Assembly: GCF_001677955.1 (NCBI RefSeq) | Contig: NZ_LELA01000002.1 | Location: 1-64,000 of the forward strand | From: Chryseobacterium sp. BGARF1 | GTDB lineage: Bacteria > Bacteroidota > Bacteroidia > Flavobacteriales > Weeksellaceae | Length of the DNA stretch: 64,000 nt | Direction of reading: 5' to 3' | Part shown: positions 8,598-17,466 of the stretch, in pieces | Numbering within the stretch: the first letter of the stretch is position 1 | Layout of the letters: every line of letters starts with the position of its first letter | The notes under the pieces: generated by a model | What the model saw: the letters and a program-made list of their open reading frames with translations, nothing else | Told to the model about the DNA's origin: nothing | Database searches by the model: none | Translations under genes and position numbers: made by a program

Positions 8598-8974
8598 ACA
8601 ATCTGGCTTAAAGAAATATCCTGATGTGATGCGTTGTTGATGGCTTTTCCATCTTCTATAACAATCAATTGCGGGCTTTCGTGACGAATCCCAAAATCTT
8701 CAGCAATCTTGTTAGAAATCGGTCTGAATGCCAAAAGATCCAGGAAATAAAAACTTACATTTTGTTCGTCTGAATTTTCTATTTCTTTTTCAAAATTTTT
8801 CAAAACCGTTTTACTGATAAAACAGCTTGTAGAATGTTTGAAGACCGCTACTCTATTTTCGTAAGATTGCTTGATTGCTTTTTCTAAATCTTCTTCAGAC
8901 TTTATCGTTTTCCAGAAAGATTTTGTTTCTCCCTGTTCCTGTTTTCCGCCAAATATTTTATCTAAAAAACTCAT
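8594..8974 (-). CDS. ytxJ: YtxJ-like bacillithiol-system monothiol protein (DUF2847)
   Basis: A 126-residue thioredoxin-fold protein whose N-terminus (MSFLDKIFGG) and core (VAVFKHSTSCFISKTVLKNFE, then YFLDLLAFRPISNKIAEDFG and HESPQLIVI) match the YtxJ family, proposed monothiol bacilliredoxins. The single active-site cysteine lies in TSCFIS; the family more often has a proline after it. It overlaps the neighbouring genes by 4 bp on both sides. Next to a BstA-type transferase gene, a role in bacillithiol-dependent redox repair is a reasonable inference. Confidence 0.87.
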   Translation of the reverse strand: MSFLDKIFGGKQEQGETKSFWKTIKSEEDLEKAIKQSYENRVAVFKHSTSCFISKTVLKNFEKEIENSDEQNVSFYFLDLLAFRPISNKIAEDFGIRHESPQLIVIEDGKAINNASHQDISLSQIV

Positions 8975-9426
8975 ACATTAAATTGTTTTAAATGGTGATT
9001 GAGATGTTTATATTCCATAAATCCCCAATCTTTCTCTTTCATTTCACCAAAAAGCTCATGTCGATTTGGCAAATGATGATTTTTGTAAGCAAGATAATAC
9101 TCGTCTAACCTTTTTAAAAGATTGTTTCTTGCTTCTTCAAAGTTACATTCAAAATTAACGATTACTTTTTTAAAAGTAGGCATATTTCTGGGAATTCCGT
9201 TATTGAAAATCTGCATTTCCCTTTTCACAAAAATCCCAATCGATTTGAATAGAAAATTAATGGTTGGAAGAGTGATTTTCTTTAAGGCAATCTGTAAGAT
9301 CAAGTCGCAATGAACCAGCATTTGAGAAACATTCATACTTCCCCATTTTCTCTCAGAAGTTTCTGAAAGCTGGGCAATTCGCTGCTTTATTTCATTAAAA
9401 TCACTCTCGTTATGAAGACTTTTCAC
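8971..9426 (-). CDS. DUF1569 family protein
   Basis: A 151-residue DinB-like four-helix protein with the N-terminal signature of DUF1569: SETSERKWGSMNVSQMLVHC and, near the C-terminus, a histidine pair (KHLNHHLKQF) typical of DinB metal sites. The fold is shared with bacillithiol S-transferases, but the activity of DUF1569 proteins is not established. It is coupled by 4-bp overlaps to the genes on both sides, so it probably works in the same thiol pathway. Confidence 0.82.
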   Translation of the reverse strand: MKSLHNESDFNEIKQRIAQLSETSERKWGSMNVSQMLVHCDLILQIALKKITLPTINFLFKSIGIFVKREMQIFNNGIPRNMPTFKKVIVNFECNFEEARNNLLKRLDEYYLAYKNHHLPNRHELFGEMKEKDWGFMEYKHLNHHLKQFNV

Positions 9427-9962
9427 AACCAGTTTTTTTCTTTCCTAAGATTTTCAATATGTGCAAAATGATGATTGCAGTGCCAAACATAATTCGCAAG
9501 GTAAACTCTCAGATTATAACTTTCATTGTGTTCAGGATGATGAAAAGTTCTTTCAAACTGTTTATTGGTCATAGCTTTTAATAGAACAGTCCATCTTTGA
9601 TGAGTTCCTTTTATAGTTCTCATCGCAGGTTTTATCGGCATATTCACACTATCCTGAAGTTCTGCAAATTTTGCTTCGTCGTAAGGTTTTATTATAGGAT
9701 TGTCTTCCGTAAGCGCCAATTTTAAACGGATAAGACTGTTCATATGGCTGTCTGCAATGTGATTAACAAGCTGTCTTACTGTCCAACCACCTTCTCTGTA
9801 TTGCGTATCTAATTGGTCATCGCTAAAATCTTCAATAAGATTTTTTAATTTGTCTGGAAAATCTTTGATGACTTTAATATATTCATTGAGTTTAATGTCG
9901 CAGATATTTTCAGGAATTTCAAAGCGACCTATCGGGAATCTTTTCTGTTCTAAATTGTCCAT
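9423..9962 (-). CDS. YfiT/BstA-family bacillithiol transferase
   Basis: A 179-residue DinB-superfamily protein. Diagnostic segments are RFPIGRFEIP at the N-terminus, GWTVRQLVNHIADSHMN (first metal-ligand histidine) and YVWHCNHHFAHIENL (the C-terminal histidine pair). Family members conjugate bacillithiol to electrophiles in detoxification, usually with a divalent metal. The start lies inside the upstream gene (44-bp overlap), and the end overlaps the DUF1569 gene by 4 bp. Cytoplasmic. Confidence 0.88.
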   Translation of the reverse strand: MDNLEQKRFPIGRFEIPENICDIKLNEYIKVIKDFPDKLKNLIEDFSDDQLDTQYREGGWTVRQLVNHIADSHMNSLIRLKLALTEDNPIIKPYDEAKFAELQDSVNMPIKPAMRTIKGTHQRWTVLLKAMTNKQFERTFHHPEHNESYNLRVYLANYVWHCNHHFAHIENLRKEKNWL

Positions 9963-10542
9963 TTTTAATGATAATATTTAATAATTCGATCAAAATTACT
10001 GCGTTGTTATCTTTAAGATAATACAGCATTTTATTTTTGTACTGATTTTCTTCTGAATAAATCATAAAATAATGGCTGTACTTTTTTATAGCTAAATCAT
10101 GGTATGATATTTCTTTCTTATCAAATTGTATGCAAGTATCTTTGAAAACAACTCCGCAAAGATTGAACTCTTCACTATTACTGAATTGCTGAATATAATT
10201 ATTCAGGATTTCATCAAAATATTGATTCCATAATTCATTCACAATATCAAAAAATAACTGATGCTTTTCATTTAATTTTCTTCTATAGAATAGCTTGAAA
10301 AATATTTTTAATTCTTTCCCTGATTTAGTTTTAATAAAGATTTGATATTCTCTTCCGATATAAAATTCTAAACCTTTAATGAAATGAATTCCATAACGAA
10401 TTCCTATAATTTCGTTTTTAGAAATAATCGTAAATAAATCTTCATTATGATCTTTATTTTCAAATTTTAAAAAATACTCATCAATAGTCAATTGACGTTT
10501 TCTGGTATCAAATAAGCCTCTAACGATTGTAAATTCTTTCAT
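9919..10542 (-). CDS. Hypothetical protein, first gene of the bacillithiol-linked operon
   Basis: A 207-residue protein that I do not recognise. It is rich in Phe, Tyr, Lys and Ile and has no signal peptide or membrane helix. The central part (IKTKSGKELKIFFKLFYRRKL) is strongly basic. Its 3' end overlaps the BstA-like gene by 44 bp, an unusually long overlap that suggests tight coupling. A promoter-like pair lies 16 bp before its ATG. Function cannot be assigned. Confidence 0.7.
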   Translation of the reverse strand: MKEFTIVRGLFDTRKRQLTIDEYFLKFENKDHNEDLFTIISKNEIIGIRYGIHFIKGLEFYIGREYQIFIKTKSGKELKIFFKLFYRRKLNEKHQLFFDIVNELWNQYFDEILNNYIQQFSNSEEFNLCGVVFKDTCIQFDKKEISYHDLAIKKYSHYFMIYSEENQYKNKMLYYLKDNNAVILIELLNIIIKNGQFRTEKIPDRSL

Positions 10543-10557
10543 AAATACAGGTTAGTT

Positions 10558-10586
10558 CAAAAATAATTGAAAAAAATCCGCTCAAT
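10558..10586 (-). promoter_or_regulatory. Promoter of the five-gene thiol operon
   Basis: On the minus strand, ATTG (10586-10583) and TATTTTTG (10565-10558) are separated by 17 bp, close to the flavobacterial TTTG/TAnnTTTG pattern. The -7 box ends 15 bp before the ATG at 10542, so the leader would be very short. Confidence 0.55.
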
Positions 10587-10607
10587 CTGCGAGAAAATAT
10601 TTAAACT

Positions 10608-11750
10608 TTAATAACCATGAAGATTAATATCCTCCGTTCTTTGTAAAGTCACTTTCTTACCCATTTTCTTTTGTATCACTCTGAAATGTTGCAATTCATC
10701 ATCAGTTAAAATTGAAATGGCAGTTCCTTTTTCTCCCGCACGGCCGGTTCTACCAATACGGTGAATATAATCTAAAGGCGAACGTGGCAATTCGTAATTG
10801 ATTACACAAGGTAAAGATTCGATGTGAATTCCACGACCGATCAAGTCTGTAGCAACCAAAATTTGAGCTCCGTTTACTTTAAATTCTTCCAAATTATTTC
10901 TACGTGCACCTTGCGACTTTTGACTGTGGATTGCAACGGCTTTTATTTTATTTTTCTTTAATTTTTCAACCAAATTATCAGCAGATCTTGTAGAAGAAAC
11001 GAATATTAAAGCTTTCTCAACCTTCTTTTCTTTAATTAAATATCTTAAGAATGGACCTTTATTTTCAGGAGAAACATGATAAGCCAACTGTTCAATATTA
11101 TCAATTTCTACTTCCTCTTTTTTTATTTCAATAATGGTAGGATTGATTGATAAACGTTCTTTCATTTCAGCAACTTTATCATTTAAAGTCGCTGAAAACA
11201 GAGTCGTTTGTTTTGCAACGGGCATCATGGCAAAAAGTTTATCCATTTCTTCGCCAAAACCTAACTGAAACATTTTATCTGCTTCATCGATCACCAAATG
11301 CTGTATTCCGGAAATACTTAAAGCATTATGATCAATTAAATCTAACAAACGACCAGGCGTTGCAATAAGAATTTCTACACCAAACATTCCTTTCATCTGC
11401 GGATTGATAGAAACACCGCCATAAACTGCCATTGTACGGACTTCACGTTTCAAATTGTCTGTAAACGCTCTGAAAACCTCATCAATCTGAATGGCCAATT
11501 CTCTTGTAGGAACCAATATTAAAACCTGTACATTACGATCTTTTTTAACCTCCGCATTTTGTAACTTTTCTAAAATCGGCATCACAAAACAAGCTGTTTT
11601 TCCGGAACCTGTCTGTGCAATTCCCATCAAATCTTTTCCCTCTAAAATAACCGGTACAGCTTGCTCCTGAATTGGAAAAGGCTTCAGATAACCCAATTTT
11701 TTAACAGAATGAATGATATTGTGTGATAGACCTAAAGATTCGAATGACAT
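10608..11750 (-). CDS. DEAD-box ATP-dependent RNA helicase (RhlE-like)
   Basis: A 380-residue core helicase with all classical motifs: Q motif (KPFPIQEQAVP), motif I AQTGSGKT, PTRELA, TPGRLLD, DEAD in VIDEADKMF, SAT, and HRIGRTGR near the C-terminus. It has almost no C-terminal extension, unlike larger RhlE or CsdA proteins. The likely role is RNA remodelling in ribosome assembly or decay. A -7 box TATCTTTG (minus strand, 11775-11768) lies 17 bp before the ATG. Confidence 0.92.
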   Translation of the reverse strand: MSFESLGLSHNIIHSVKKLGYLKPFPIQEQAVPVILEGKDLMGIAQTGSGKTACFVMPILEKLQNAEVKKDRNVQVLILVPTRELAIQIDEVFRAFTDNLKREVRTMAVYGGVSINPQMKGMFGVEILIATPGRLLDLIDHNALSISGIQHLVIDEADKMFQLGFGEEMDKLFAMMPVAKQTTLFSATLNDKVAEMKERLSINPTIIEIKKEEVEIDNIEQLAYHVSPENKGPFLRYLIKEKKVEKALIFVSSTRSADNLVEKLKKNKIKAVAIHSQKSQGARRNNLEEFKVNGAQILVATDLIGRGIHIESLPCVINYELPRSPLDYIHRIGRTGRAGEKGTAISILTDDELQHFRVIQKKMGKKVTLQRTEDINLHGY

Positions 11751-11861
11751 ATAGTAATTATTTAATGCAAAGATAAACTATTACAGTTTGTTTTTTCTTT
11801 CTAAATGCCTTTCAGATTGCAATTTTATTTTTTAAAATGCCGTTTTGTCAGATAATCATGT

Positions 11862-11890
11862 TTTGGACAAATTTTTGAATGCTAACTTTC
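11862..11890 (+). promoter_or_regulatory. Probable promoter of pncA
   Basis: TTTG at 11862-11865 and TAACTTTC at 11883-11890, spaced by 17 bp, match the flavobacterial pattern with one mismatch. The start codon follows at 11921. Confidence 0.4.
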
Positions 11891-11920
11891 ATCAATTAAT
11901 AAGAAATTAGAAAGCTATAT

Positions 11921-12526
11921 ATGAAAAAAGCATTAATAATAGTAGACGTACAAAACGATTTTTGTGAAGGTGGAGCTTTGGCTGTTCCAGGAGCAAACGA
12001 AGTGATTCCCTACATCAATCTTCTGATGGAAGAAAACCAATACGATCAAATTATTCTTACCCAAGATTGGCATCCTGCAAATCACAAAAGTTTTGCAAGC
12101 AATAACAACAGAAAAATTGGTGAAAGCATTATCTTAAATGGTGTTCCGCAGTTTATGTGGCCAGATCATTGTGTAGAAAATACTTTTGGTGCAGAATTTC
12201 ATAAAGATTTGAACAGAGAAAAAGTAACTCACATTATTCAGAAAGGAAAAAATACTGAAATTGATGCTTACAGCGGTTTTCAAGACAATAATCATTTTAT
12301 GAAAACCGGATTAGATGATTTCTTGAAATATCACGAAATTCAATTGGTGGAAATCGTAGGTTTAGCACTAGATTACTGTGTGAAATTTACTTGTACTGAT
12401 GCAGCAGCCAATGGATATGTGACATGTCTGCATTTCAACGGAACCCGCGCTGTCAATGTAAAACCTGATAACGGAAAAAATGCTATCTTTGAAATGTTGC
12501 AAAAAGGAGTGACTATTTTGGGATAA
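11921..12526 (+). CDS. pncA: Nicotinamidase/pyrazinamidase
   Basis: A 201-residue isochorismatase-fold amidase that converts nicotinamide to nicotinate for NAD salvage. The catalytic triad is visible: Asp9 in IIVDVQNDF, Lys108 in IIQKGKN, and Cys153 in GLALDYCVKFTCTDA. The metal-binding DWHP motif is at 49-52. Length matches the family. It is transcribed alone, ending 80 bp before a bidirectional terminator. Confidence 0.94.
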   Translation: MKKALIIVDVQNDFCEGGALAVPGANEVIPYINLLMEENQYDQIILTQDWHPANHKSFASNNNRKIGESIILNGVPQFMWPDHCVENTFGAEFHKDLNREKVTHIIQKGKNTEIDAYSGFQDNNHFMKTGLDDFLKYHEIQLVEIVGLALDYCVKFTCTDAAANGYVTCLHFNGTRAVNVKPDNGKNAIFEMLQKGVTILG

Positions 12527-12607
12527 TTTTTTTGAGTTATAAATTTTAAATTATGAGTTATAAGTTGTGAAACTTAAAAAAATCACTCATTTTCTTAATT
12601 ATAAAAA

Positions 12608-12640
12608 AAGACGTTGAATTTCTTCAACGTCTTTATATTT
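12608..12640. terminator. Bidirectional terminator
   Basis: AAGACGTTGAA (12608-12618) and its exact inverted copy (12623-12633) enclose a 4-nt loop, with an A-run before and T-rich sequence after. It serves both pncA and the convergent pseudouridine synthase gene. Confidence 0.85.
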
Positions 12641-12678
12641 TAAATTAAAAACCCGAAACTTTTAATCTCGTATCTCGA

Positions 12679-13830
12679 CTAAAGCATTTTCAGGTTATTC
12701 ACTTCCTGTTCAGATAAGATTCTCCAGTGTCCTCTTTTGATGTTTTTCTTGGTTAATCCTGCAAACATTACTCTGTCTAGAGCTTCCACTTCGTACCCTA
12801 ATCTTTGGAAAATTCTTCTAATCACACGGTTCCAGCCGATGTGAATTTCGATTCCGATTTCATTTTTAGGTTTTCCTTCGATAAATGAAATCTGATCAAC
12901 TTCTGCAATACCTTCATCCAAACGGATTCCTTCTGCAATAAGTTTCATATCTTCATTCGTTAACTTTTTATCTAAGGTAACATGATAAATTTTCTTAGCA
13001 TCAAAAGATGGATGCGTTAGCTTTTTAGTCATGTGCCCGTCATTCGTCAAAAGAATAACTCCGGTTGTAGAACGGTCTAATCTTCCTACCGGGAAAACTC
13101 TGTATGGAGAAGCATTCGCAACCAAATCCATTACCGTTTTTCTTGCTTTGTCGTCTTTTGTAGTAGAGATATAACCTTTTGGCTTATTCAATAATACATA
13201 AACAGGCTTTTCAGGAGTAATGTTTTGTCCGTCGAAAACTACTTTGTCAGTTTTTTCAACTTGGTAACCCATTTCAGTCACTACTTTCCCATTTACTTCT
13301 ACCAAACCTTGAGTAATTAACTCATCAGCTTCTCTCCTACTGCAAATTCCTGAATTGGCGATATATTTGTTTAGACGAATAGTATCCTTATGAACGTCTT
13401 GTTCTACTTTTTTGAATCTTCTTTTCTGTACAAAAGATTTTGCTTTGTCTTGATCTCTTTCGTTACCTTCAGTTCCGGGTCTTCTTCCATATTTCAGGCT
13501 GCCTCTTTCGTATTTATCTCTAACGTCAAAACTACCGGGTCTGCTACCACCTCTACTTGGAGTTGATTTACTGAAAGGCTTCTTGTCTTCACCTTGGCTG
13601 GTAATAAAAGGTTCTTGTTCAGTTTTTGAATATTTCTTATTCATTCGAGCCTGATAACTGGTATCATCACTTCTTTTGGAATCAGAATTTCTTTCTCCTG
13701 CTTTAGGGAATGACTTTTTGAAAGGTTTTGATCCGGAATCTCCAGATTTAAGAGAACGAGGACTGTCTGAATTTCTAGTTGAAGATCTAGGTTTTTTAGG
13801 TCTCCCTGAATTATTATTGTCTCTGCTCAT
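12679..13830 (-). CDS. rRNA pseudouridine synthase, RsuA/RluB/RluF family, with long N-terminal tail
   Basis: A 383-residue protein. Residues 1 to about 150 are low complexity, rich in Ser, Lys, Arg, Gly and Asp, and probably disordered. An S4 RNA-binding domain follows (RLNKYIANSGICSRREADEL) and then the catalytic domain with the GRLDRSTTGVILLTNDG motif containing the catalytic Asp. It isomerises uridine in rRNA. Extended basic tails are common in flavobacterial members. A -7 box TATCTTTG lies at 13852-13845 on the minus strand, 15 bp before the ATG. Confidence 0.9.
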   Translation of the reverse strand: MSRDNNNSGRPKKPRSSTRNSDSPRSLKSGDSGSKPFKKSFPKAGERNSDSKRSDDTSYQARMNKKYSKTEQEPFITSQGEDKKPFSKSTPSRGGSRPGSFDVRDKYERGSLKYGRRPGTEGNERDQDKAKSFVQKRRFKKVEQDVHKDTIRLNKYIANSGICSRREADELITQGLVEVNGKVVTEMGYQVEKTDKVVFDGQNITPEKPVYVLLNKPKGYISTTKDDKARKTVMDLVANASPYRVFPVGRLDRSTTGVILLTNDGHMTKKLTHPSFDAKKIYHVTLDKKLTNEDMKLIAEGIRLDEGIAEVDQISFIEGKPKNEIGIEIHIGWNRVIRRIFQRLGYEVEALDRVMFAGLTKKNIKRGHWRILSEQEVNNLKML

Positions 13831-13885
13831 TCTAAATATTTTTGCAAAGATAGTAATTTAGTTACGAGTTAGAAATTAAGAATCA

Positions 13886-13893
13886 TAACTTTG
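13886..13893 (+). promoter_or_regulatory. -7 box of aroB
   Basis: TAACTTTG matches TAnnTTTG and lies 38 bp before the aroB ATG. A -33 element is not clear. It faces away from the -7 box of the pseudouridine synthase gene at 13845-13852, giving divergent promoters. Confidence 0.45.
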
Positions 13894-13930
13894 TAGCTTA
13901 GTATAGCTTTAATTATAAAAAAATCATACG

Positions 13931-14977
13931 ATGATTACCTTATTAGACGAAAATTTTTCGCAACTCAATCAATTTCTGACCGAAAAATCATTCAGTAAAA
14001 TTTTTATTTTAGTGGATGAAAATACTCATGAATATTGTCTTCCTATATTTTTAGGTAATTTAGAAACCGATATTTCTTTTGAAATTCTGGAGATTGAAGC
14101 GGGTGAAGAGATGAAAAACATTCAAACCGCCAATCAGCTTTGGGAAATTCTTACAGAAATGAAAGCCGACCGAAAAGCTTTAATGATTAATCTTGGTGGC
14201 GGTGTGATCACGGACATGGGAGGTTTTGTGGCTTCTACTTATAAAAGAGGAATTCAGTTTATTAATATTCCAACAACACTTCTTTCGATGTGTGATGCGT
14301 CTATCGGTGGTAAAACAGGAATTGACCTGATGCATTATAAAAATATGGTGGGAACATTTTCTTTTCCTGAACAAATATATGCTTACACCCGATTTTTAGA
14401 TACTCTTCCCGCAAAAGAACTGAAAAGCGGATTTGCTGAAATGCTAAAACACGGGCTAATTGCTGATAAAAAGCACTGGGAAGCTTTAATAAAGCTGCAA
14501 CATTTAGATCCTACAGGAATTGAGCCTCTCATTCCGCAGTCAATGGAAATTAAGCAGGAAGTTGTGAATGCAGATTTTCATGAGAAAAATGTGAGAAAAA
14601 CTTTAAACTTCGGTCATACCATCGGTCATGCTATCGAAAGTTTATGTCTGCAGAGTGAAAATCCTATTCTTCACGGTGAAGCGGTTGCTTTGGGGATGAT
14701 TTGCGAAAGCCATCTTTCTTATCTTGAAGGTTTAATTTCTAAAGAAGATGCAGATTTAATTATAGAAAATATTCAGAGATATTTCAGCTTTATTGATTTG
14801 GGGGATTTTAAAGATGAAGATATTTTCAATTTATTATTGAATGATAAGAAAAATACAGATGCAAAAATCAATTTTTCTTTGCTTTCGGGGATTGGTTCTT
14901 GTATTTATGATCATGAATGCAGCACCGAAAATATTCAAAGATCAATCAATTATTACAAAAAACTGAGTGAATTTTAA
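13931..14977 (+). CDS. aroB: 3-dehydroquinate synthase
   Basis: A 348-residue enzyme for the second step of the shikimate pathway, converting DAHP to 3-dehydroquinate with NAD and a divalent metal. The NAD-binding stretch NLGGGVITDMGGFVASTYKRGI and the metal ligands in GFAEMLKHGLI and LNFGHTIGHAIE are all present. Length is normal. It is monocistronic, with a terminator downstream at about 15078-15108. Confidence 0.94.
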   Translation: MITLLDENFSQLNQFLTEKSFSKIFILVDENTHEYCLPIFLGNLETDISFEILEIEAGEEMKNIQTANQLWEILTEMKADRKALMINLGGGVITDMGGFVASTYKRGIQFINIPTTLLSMCDASIGGKTGIDLMHYKNMVGTFSFPEQIYAYTRFLDTLPAKELKSGFAEMLKHGLIADKKHWEALIKLQHLDPTGIEPLIPQSMEIKQEVVNADFHEKNVRKTLNFGHTIGHAIESLCLQSENPILHGEAVALGMICESHLSYLEGLISKEDADLIIENIQRYFSFIDLGDFKDEDIFNLLLNDKKNTDAKINFSLLSGIGSCIYDHECSTENIQRSINYYKKLSEF

Positions 14978-15077
14978 GTTTTAAACTAAATTTTTAGATT
15001 TAAATTTAAATAATTATTATTCGAAGCATATAAATTAAGTAAAATTTAATTATCTAATATTCATAATGTTATGATTT

Positions 15078-15109
15078 AAACCATTTGCTATTGTGAATGG
15101 TTTTTTTAT
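15078..15109 (+). terminator. Terminator downstream of aroB
   Basis: AAACCATT (15078-15085) and AATGGTTT (15096-15103) form a stem followed by a run of seven T. Confidence 0.65.
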
Positions 15110-15227
15110 GTTTTTAGTTTTCTTTGAGTTTTGGCAAACAATTTGAAAGATACGACTCGTCAAACTGAAAAGCTTGACAAGTAAAATTTAAAAATTAGAA
15201 TTAGTAAAATATTAAAAAATTTAAGTT

Positions 15228-15872
15228 ATGAAAAAGTTAATTTTAGGAATCGCAGTTTTGTCAACATCTTTGGCATTTGCTCAAACGACAACCACTACAA
15301 CTAAAACAACATCATCATCTGACGTAAGATTTGGTATCAAAGGAGGGATGAACGTTTCTTCATTATCAAAAGACGGATCATTAGATGATCAAAAATCAAA
15401 AATAGGATTTAATGCAGGTGTGTTTGCAACGATTCCGGTAGCAGAATCTTTTAGCATTCAACCAGAGGTTTTATATACTCAATACGGAAGTAAAGCAGAT
15501 TATACTGTATTAGGTACTAAATATTCTTCTTCTGCGAAATTAGATTATGTTGCAGTACCAGTAATGTTCCAGTATAATTTTGTACCAAACTTCTATGTAG
15601 AAGCAGGTCCGGAATTTGGATTGATGGTAAGTGCTAAAAATAAAGTTAAAAACGAATCTAACGGTGCTTCATCAACAACTGATAACTATAAAGATGATTT
15701 AAATTCATTCAACTTAGGTATTGGTCTTGGTGCAGGTTATTATTTCACAGATAACATTGGTATTACTGCAAGATATGTTGCTGGTGTAACTGATGTTGCT
15801 AAAGACAGACCAAATGGTTCTGATGCTGTAAGAAACAATACTTTCCAAGTAGGTTTAGCTTACAAATTTTAA
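15228..15872 (+). CDS. Outer-membrane beta-barrel protein, PorT-like
   Basis: A 214-residue protein with a clean signal peptide (MKKLILGIAVLSTSLAFAQ) followed by a Thr/Ser linker and then an eight-strand-type barrel: FGIKGGMNVSSL at the start, repeated alternating strands, and a terminal strand ending in aromatic FQVGLAYKF. This is the outer-membrane beta-barrel domain widespread in Bacteroidota. Specific function is unknown. It is monocistronic, with a perfect terminator behind it. Confidence 0.85.
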   Translation: MKKLILGIAVLSTSLAFAQTTTTTTKTTSSSDVRFGIKGGMNVSSLSKDGSLDDQKSKIGFNAGVFATIPVAESFSIQPEVLYTQYGSKADYTVLGTKYSSSAKLDYVAVPVMFQYNFVPNFYVEAGPEFGLMVSAKNKVKNESNGASSTTDNYKDDLNSFNLGIGLGAGYYFTDNIGITARYVAGVTDVAKDRPNGSDAVRNNTFQVGLAYKF

Positions 15873-15898
15873 GAAAAGAAAAAATCTTATTTCAATAA

Positions 15899-15937
15899 TA
15901 AAGGTCAGACTTACTAGTAAGTCTGACCTTTTTATAT
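15899..15937. terminator. Strong terminator hairpin
   Basis: AAGGTCAGACTTAC and its inverted copy form a perfect stem around a 4-nt loop at 15901-15932, followed by T-rich sequence. It separates the barrel gene from convergent purF. Confidence 0.88.
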
Positions 15938-15950
15938 TTAGAAATTAATC

Positions 15951-17450
15951 TTAATTAAATAATTCTACTTCTTCTCCTTTCGCTACCGGATATTCTTCAG
16001 TGAAGCATCCGAAACAATGGTTTGAAGAACCTAAAATTTCTTTTAAGTTATCTGTACTTAAAAATTCTAAAGAATCTACTCCTAAATAAGCTCTAAGCTC
16101 TTCTGTCGTCATATTTGCAGAAATCAAATCGTCTTTTGATGGGGTATCAATTCCTAAATAGCAAGGTGCAATGATTGGCGGAGAAACACTTCTGAAGTGA
16201 ATTTCCTTTACACCTGCTTCTTTTAAAATTTTAACCAATCTCTTAGAAGTTGTTCCACGTACGATTGAGTCGTCGATGATCACTACTCTTTTGTCTTTAA
16301 TCTCAGAAATAATCGGGTTTAGTTTCAGATTTACGATTCTTTCTCTCATTTCCTGAGTTGGAACGATGAAACTTCTTCCGATATATCTGTTTTTAATCAA
16401 AACCGGACGGAAAGGTATTCCCGAAGCTTTAGAAAAACCGATTGCAGCTGGAACTCCTGAATCAGGAACTCCAATAACGATATCGGCATCTACTGGAGCC
16501 TGTTCCCAGATTTTCTCGCCAGATTTTTCTCTGATTTCGTAAACGTTGATGTTTTCTAAGGTAGAATCGGGTCTTGCAAAATAAATGTATTCAAACGAAC
16601 AGATTCTTTGCTTCGCTTTTGCTTCATCCACCATGATTGAGTGAAGTTTTCCAGGCTCATTTTCATTGGTATAAATGATTTCACCAGGTAAAATATCACG
16701 AACATATTGAGCTCCAACAGCGTCTAAAGCTACAGATTCAGAAGCGACAACGTAAGAATTTTCGTTGATTGCTCCTAAAACTAAAGGTCTAATTCCGTTG
16801 AAATCTCTGAATGCAAAAAACTTATTTCTTGTCATTCCCACCACCGAATAAGCTCCTTCAATTTTCTCCATTGTTGCCTTAATAGCACCACGAAGTCCAA
16901 GGTCAAGATTTTTTTGAATTAATCTTAAGATAACCTCAGAATCTGAAGTAGCTCTGAAAACTACACCTTCAGCTTCCAGTTCATGCTTTAGTTCTTTCGC
17001 ATTGGTTAAGTTACCATTGTGAGCGATAGAAAGTATAATTTGGTCATATTCGTTTTTGGCAAAAAATGGCTGGAAATTATATTTCTTTTTATCTCCTGCA
17101 GTCGTATAACGGGTGTGCCCGATTGCAGAATTTCCCATAAAAGTCTCAGGATTTTGAATCTCTTTATAAACATCCAAAACCAAACCTTCATCTTTCATGT
17201 TGGTGATTTTTCCGTCTTTAAGAACAGAAATACCACACGCTTCCTGGCCTCTGTGCTGAAGCGCAAAAAGCCCGAACTGTGAAAGAGAGAACGTATCCAG
17301 ATCGTTATCAGAATACATTCCAAAGATTCCACACTCTTCATTCGGAGCATCCAGTCTTTCTTCTTCCTGCGTTCTGAAGAGATTTCTTCCGTAGGTTTGA
17401 GTTTCAAACTGTTTTAAATATTCACTTTTATGAATGTCTAAACTTTTCAT
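15951..17450 (-). CDS. purF: Amidophosphoribosyltransferase
   Basis: A 499-residue enzyme catalysing the first committed step of purine synthesis, PRPP plus glutamine to phosphoribosylamine. An N-terminal propeptide of 39 residues precedes Cys40 (CGIFGMY), the glutaminase nucleophile exposed by cleavage. The PRPP loop VVIIDDSIVRGTTSKR is in the C-terminal half. Near the C-terminus the cysteine pair NHCFGCF resembles iron-sulfur ligands of the Bacillus-type enzyme. purC lies upstream on the same strand, separated by a small mobile-looking cassette. Confidence 0.94.
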   Translation of the reverse strand: MKSLDIHKSEYLKQFETQTYGRNLFRTQEEERLDAPNEECGIFGMYSDNDLDTFSLSQFGLFALQHRGQEACGISVLKDGKITNMKDEGLVLDVYKEIQNPETFMGNSAIGHTRYTTAGDKKKYNFQPFFAKNEYDQIILSIAHNGNLTNAKELKHELEAEGVVFRATSDSEVILRLIQKNLDLGLRGAIKATMEKIEGAYSVVGMTRNKFFAFRDFNGIRPLVLGAINENSYVVASESVALDAVGAQYVRDILPGEIIYTNENEPGKLHSIMVDEAKAKQRICSFEYIYFARPDSTLENINVYEIREKSGEKIWEQAPVDADIVIGVPDSGVPAAIGFSKASGIPFRPVLIKNRYIGRSFIVPTQEMRERIVNLKLNPIISEIKDKRVVIIDDSIVRGTTSKRLVKILKEAGVKEIHFRSVSPPIIAPCYLGIDTPSKDDLISANMTTEELRAYLGVDSLEFLSTDNLKEILGSSNHCFGCFTEEYPVAKGEEVELFN

Positions 17451-17466
17451 TTCTATTTTTTCTAAA

